Source: Vibrio parahaemolyticus (GTDB lineage Bacteria > Pseudomonadota > Gammaproteobacteria > Enterobacterales > Vibrionaceae). Taken from it: a stretch of 64,000 nucleotides of DNA. The position numbers were made by a program, and so were the translations under genes. Location of the stretch: contig NZ_UHIL01000002.1 in the NCBI RefSeq assembly GCF_900460535.1, positions 1,364,001 to 1,428,000 of the forward strand. Reading direction: 5' to 3'. The notes under the pieces are model-generated. The model was not told the origin of the DNA and did not search any database. It saw only the letters and a list, made by a program, of their open reading frames with translations. Numbering within the stretch: position 1 is the stretch's first letter; each line of letters starts with the position of its first letter. Below, piece after piece: positions 62,807-64,000 of this stretch.

Positions 62807-64000
62807 ATGCAGCTTACTGCCACCAGCAAAGCACAGTTTTTTATTCAAAATGAGTATTATCATGTCGAAATAAAAGAGAACAGTGTTTTATTAAGCTCAA
62901 TTGGCAGTGAAGAGCATATTCCTTTCACCGTCTGGAACGGTAAAGTCAACGTGAAACGCGGCCTGTTTTGGAGCTCGCTTCAGTTCTTCGCTCACGAGCA
63001 AGATGGCAAGCAACAAAGTTGGTTAGTACAAGGTTTACCTTGGCCTCAATGCCGTAAGTTTGCGTTGGAAGCTGTGCGTCAGTATCAAGAGTGGCACAAC
63101 ACTCAGTGCCGAAAACTGGCGGAGTACCTTCCTAAATGGGAAGAAGAGTTGTACCAGCTCAAACACCTTCCTGCCTATCTTTCTCATTCTCAAGTTATGG
63201 CGTGGGTAGAGAAACTCAATCAAGAACTCGCAGAAATCAAGACCAGCCTAGACGAAGCTAAAATGCGCATGCCTAATCGCATGGGTGAAATTGAGCCTTG
63301 GCTGGTTGACACCTCTCATACGCTGGGAGAGCGCAATCACGAATGGTTGGAGAACGAACGTCCTAATTGGGAAGTCTTGTTCAACCGCATTGAATCGTCT
63401 CCGCTGAACTTGTCGCAACAATACGCAGTGTTGCTCAATGATGATCACAACCTTGTTTTGGCTGGGGCAGGCTCGGGTAAAACCAGCGTATTGACTGCAA
63501 GAGTGGCTTACTTACTTCAAAGCCATCAAGCTCAAGCGGAAGAACTTTTGATGCTTGCGTTTGGCCGAGATGCCGCGAAAGAAATGAAAGAGCGTTTGGT
63601 TGATAAAGTCGGTTTGGCGGCAGAAGGCGTAAGAGTCAATACCTTTCATCAACTCGGCTTGTACATTCTTAATCAAGTCGAGCAGCAGCCTGTCGAAATC
63701 AGCCCTCTTGCATTAGACGATAACCAACGCACGGCTTGGTGTGTCGACTGGTTGAAAAAGCACTGGATGACACCAACAAATTTCAAACGTTGGCAAAAGC
63801 ATTTAGATAAATGGCCTATTGCTTACCTGAAAGGTGATGATGAGCTGGGTAGCCATTCGGAAAATCCGAAGCTAATTGCTTGGTTGGATTCTCAATTGTC
63901 GCATTTAGCTGCTGTTGGTTTAACGAAAAAGCAAGTGCAAGAGAAGTTGGTGGATCACCAAGACTATACCCGCCTCAATAGCGAATTAGCACTGTGTTGG
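62807..64000 (+). CDS. helD: DNA helicase IV (UvrD/Rep superfamily), 3' end cut off
   Basis: The first 398 codons, running off the right edge without a stop. The start has AAAGG about ten bases upstream. The N-terminal 200 residues match the HelD-specific extension (FTVWNGKVNVKRGLFWSSLQF). The helicase core begins with NLSQQYAVLLNDDHNLVLAG, Walker A AGAGSGKT at 219-226, then motif Ia and AFGRDAAKEMKERL, with VNTFHQLGLYILNQ as motif Ic. A superfamily 1 helicase unwinding DNA 3'-5', linked in E. coli to recombination. E. coli HelD has 684 residues, so about 40 percent is missing here. Confidence 0.93.
   Translation, partial: MQLTATSKAQFFIQNEYYHVEIKENSVLLSSIGSEEHIPFTVWNGKVNVKRGLFWSSLQFFAHEQDGKQQSWLVQGLPWPQCRKFALEAVRQYQEWHNTQCRKLAEYLPKWEEELYQLKHLPAYLSHSQVMAWVEKLNQELAEIKTSLDEAKMRMPNRMGEIEPWLVDTSHTLGERNHEWLENERPNWEVLFNRIESSPLNLSQQYAVLLNDDHNLVLAGAGSGKTSVLTARVAYLLQSHQAQAEELLMLAFGRDAAKEMKERLVDKVGLAAEGVRVNTFHQLGLYILNQVEQQPVEISPLALDDNQRTAWCVDWLKKHWMTPTNFKRWQKHLDKWPIAYLKGDDELGSHSENPKLIAWLDSQLSHLAAVGLTKKQVQEKLVDHQDYTRLNSELALCW

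Overview
The window looks like a piece of a Vibrio genome, most likely the Harveyi clade and probably the second chromosome. I infer this from overall protein character (ArtP, YccS/FUSC, HelD, CyoA-E and a T1SS-143-repeat adhesin of vibrio type), moderate GC and dense operons; no rRNA, tRNA, CRISPR array or intact mobile element was seen.

Layout. 1-7972: the start of a MerR-family regulator (leftward), then a seven-gene rightward operon for valine and isoleucine breakdown (thiolase, methylmalonate-semialdehyde dehydrogenase, acyl-CoA dehydrogenase, enoyl-CoA hydratase, 3-hydroxyisobutyryl-CoA hydrolase, 3-hydroxyisobutyrate dehydrogenase, SDR). 8611-13311: cyoABCDE, a cytochrome bo3 quinol oxidase with its heme O synthase. 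13875-16865: an Old Yellow Enzyme-type oxidoreductase and a berberine-bridge-type FAD oxidoreductase. 17214-20130: artPIQM arginine transporter. 20301-22498: intradiol dioxygenase, LysR regulator and a glutathione S-transferase. 22566-27683 (leftward): ETF-quinone oxidoreductase and a branched-chain 2-oxoacid dehydrogenase operon (E1 alpha, E1 beta, E2). 28369-33640: a DOPA 4,5-dioxygenase-like protein, a membrane protein plus YegD-type Hsp70, a PCuAC copper chaperone with a small membrane protein, and a membrane protein with a cytoplasmic winged-helix-like tail. 33879-42383: a Crp/Fnr regulator and a Fur-type iron cluster (binding protein, two permeases, ATPase, TonB receptor, AraC regulator, DUF2218), interrupted by an orphan cueR. 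43568-59251: one giant 5227-residue RTX adhesin. 59366-64000: two small unknown genes, a YccS-type FUSC membrane protein and the start of helicase IV.

How it fits together. The leftward E1/E2 operon would make isobutyryl-CoA and 2-methylbutyryl-CoA from the keto acids of valine and isoleucine; the 313-7972 operon takes isobutyryl-CoA to propionyl-CoA and 2-methylbutyryl-CoA to acetyl- plus propionyl-CoA; ETF-quinone oxidoreductase passes the acyl-CoA dehydrogenase electrons to quinone, and cyo oxidises quinol. A shared ACGTAAACGT-cored element lies upstream of both the thiolase operon and the ETF-QO gene, pointing to one regulator. The iron cluster carries good Fur boxes at 34693 and 40000. 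The adhesin has a LapA-type N-terminal retention module, eighteen T1SS-143 units (seven of exactly 429 bp in a row), cadherin-like domains and a C-terminal RTX/type I secretion signal, but no secretion or LapD/LapG genes are in the window.
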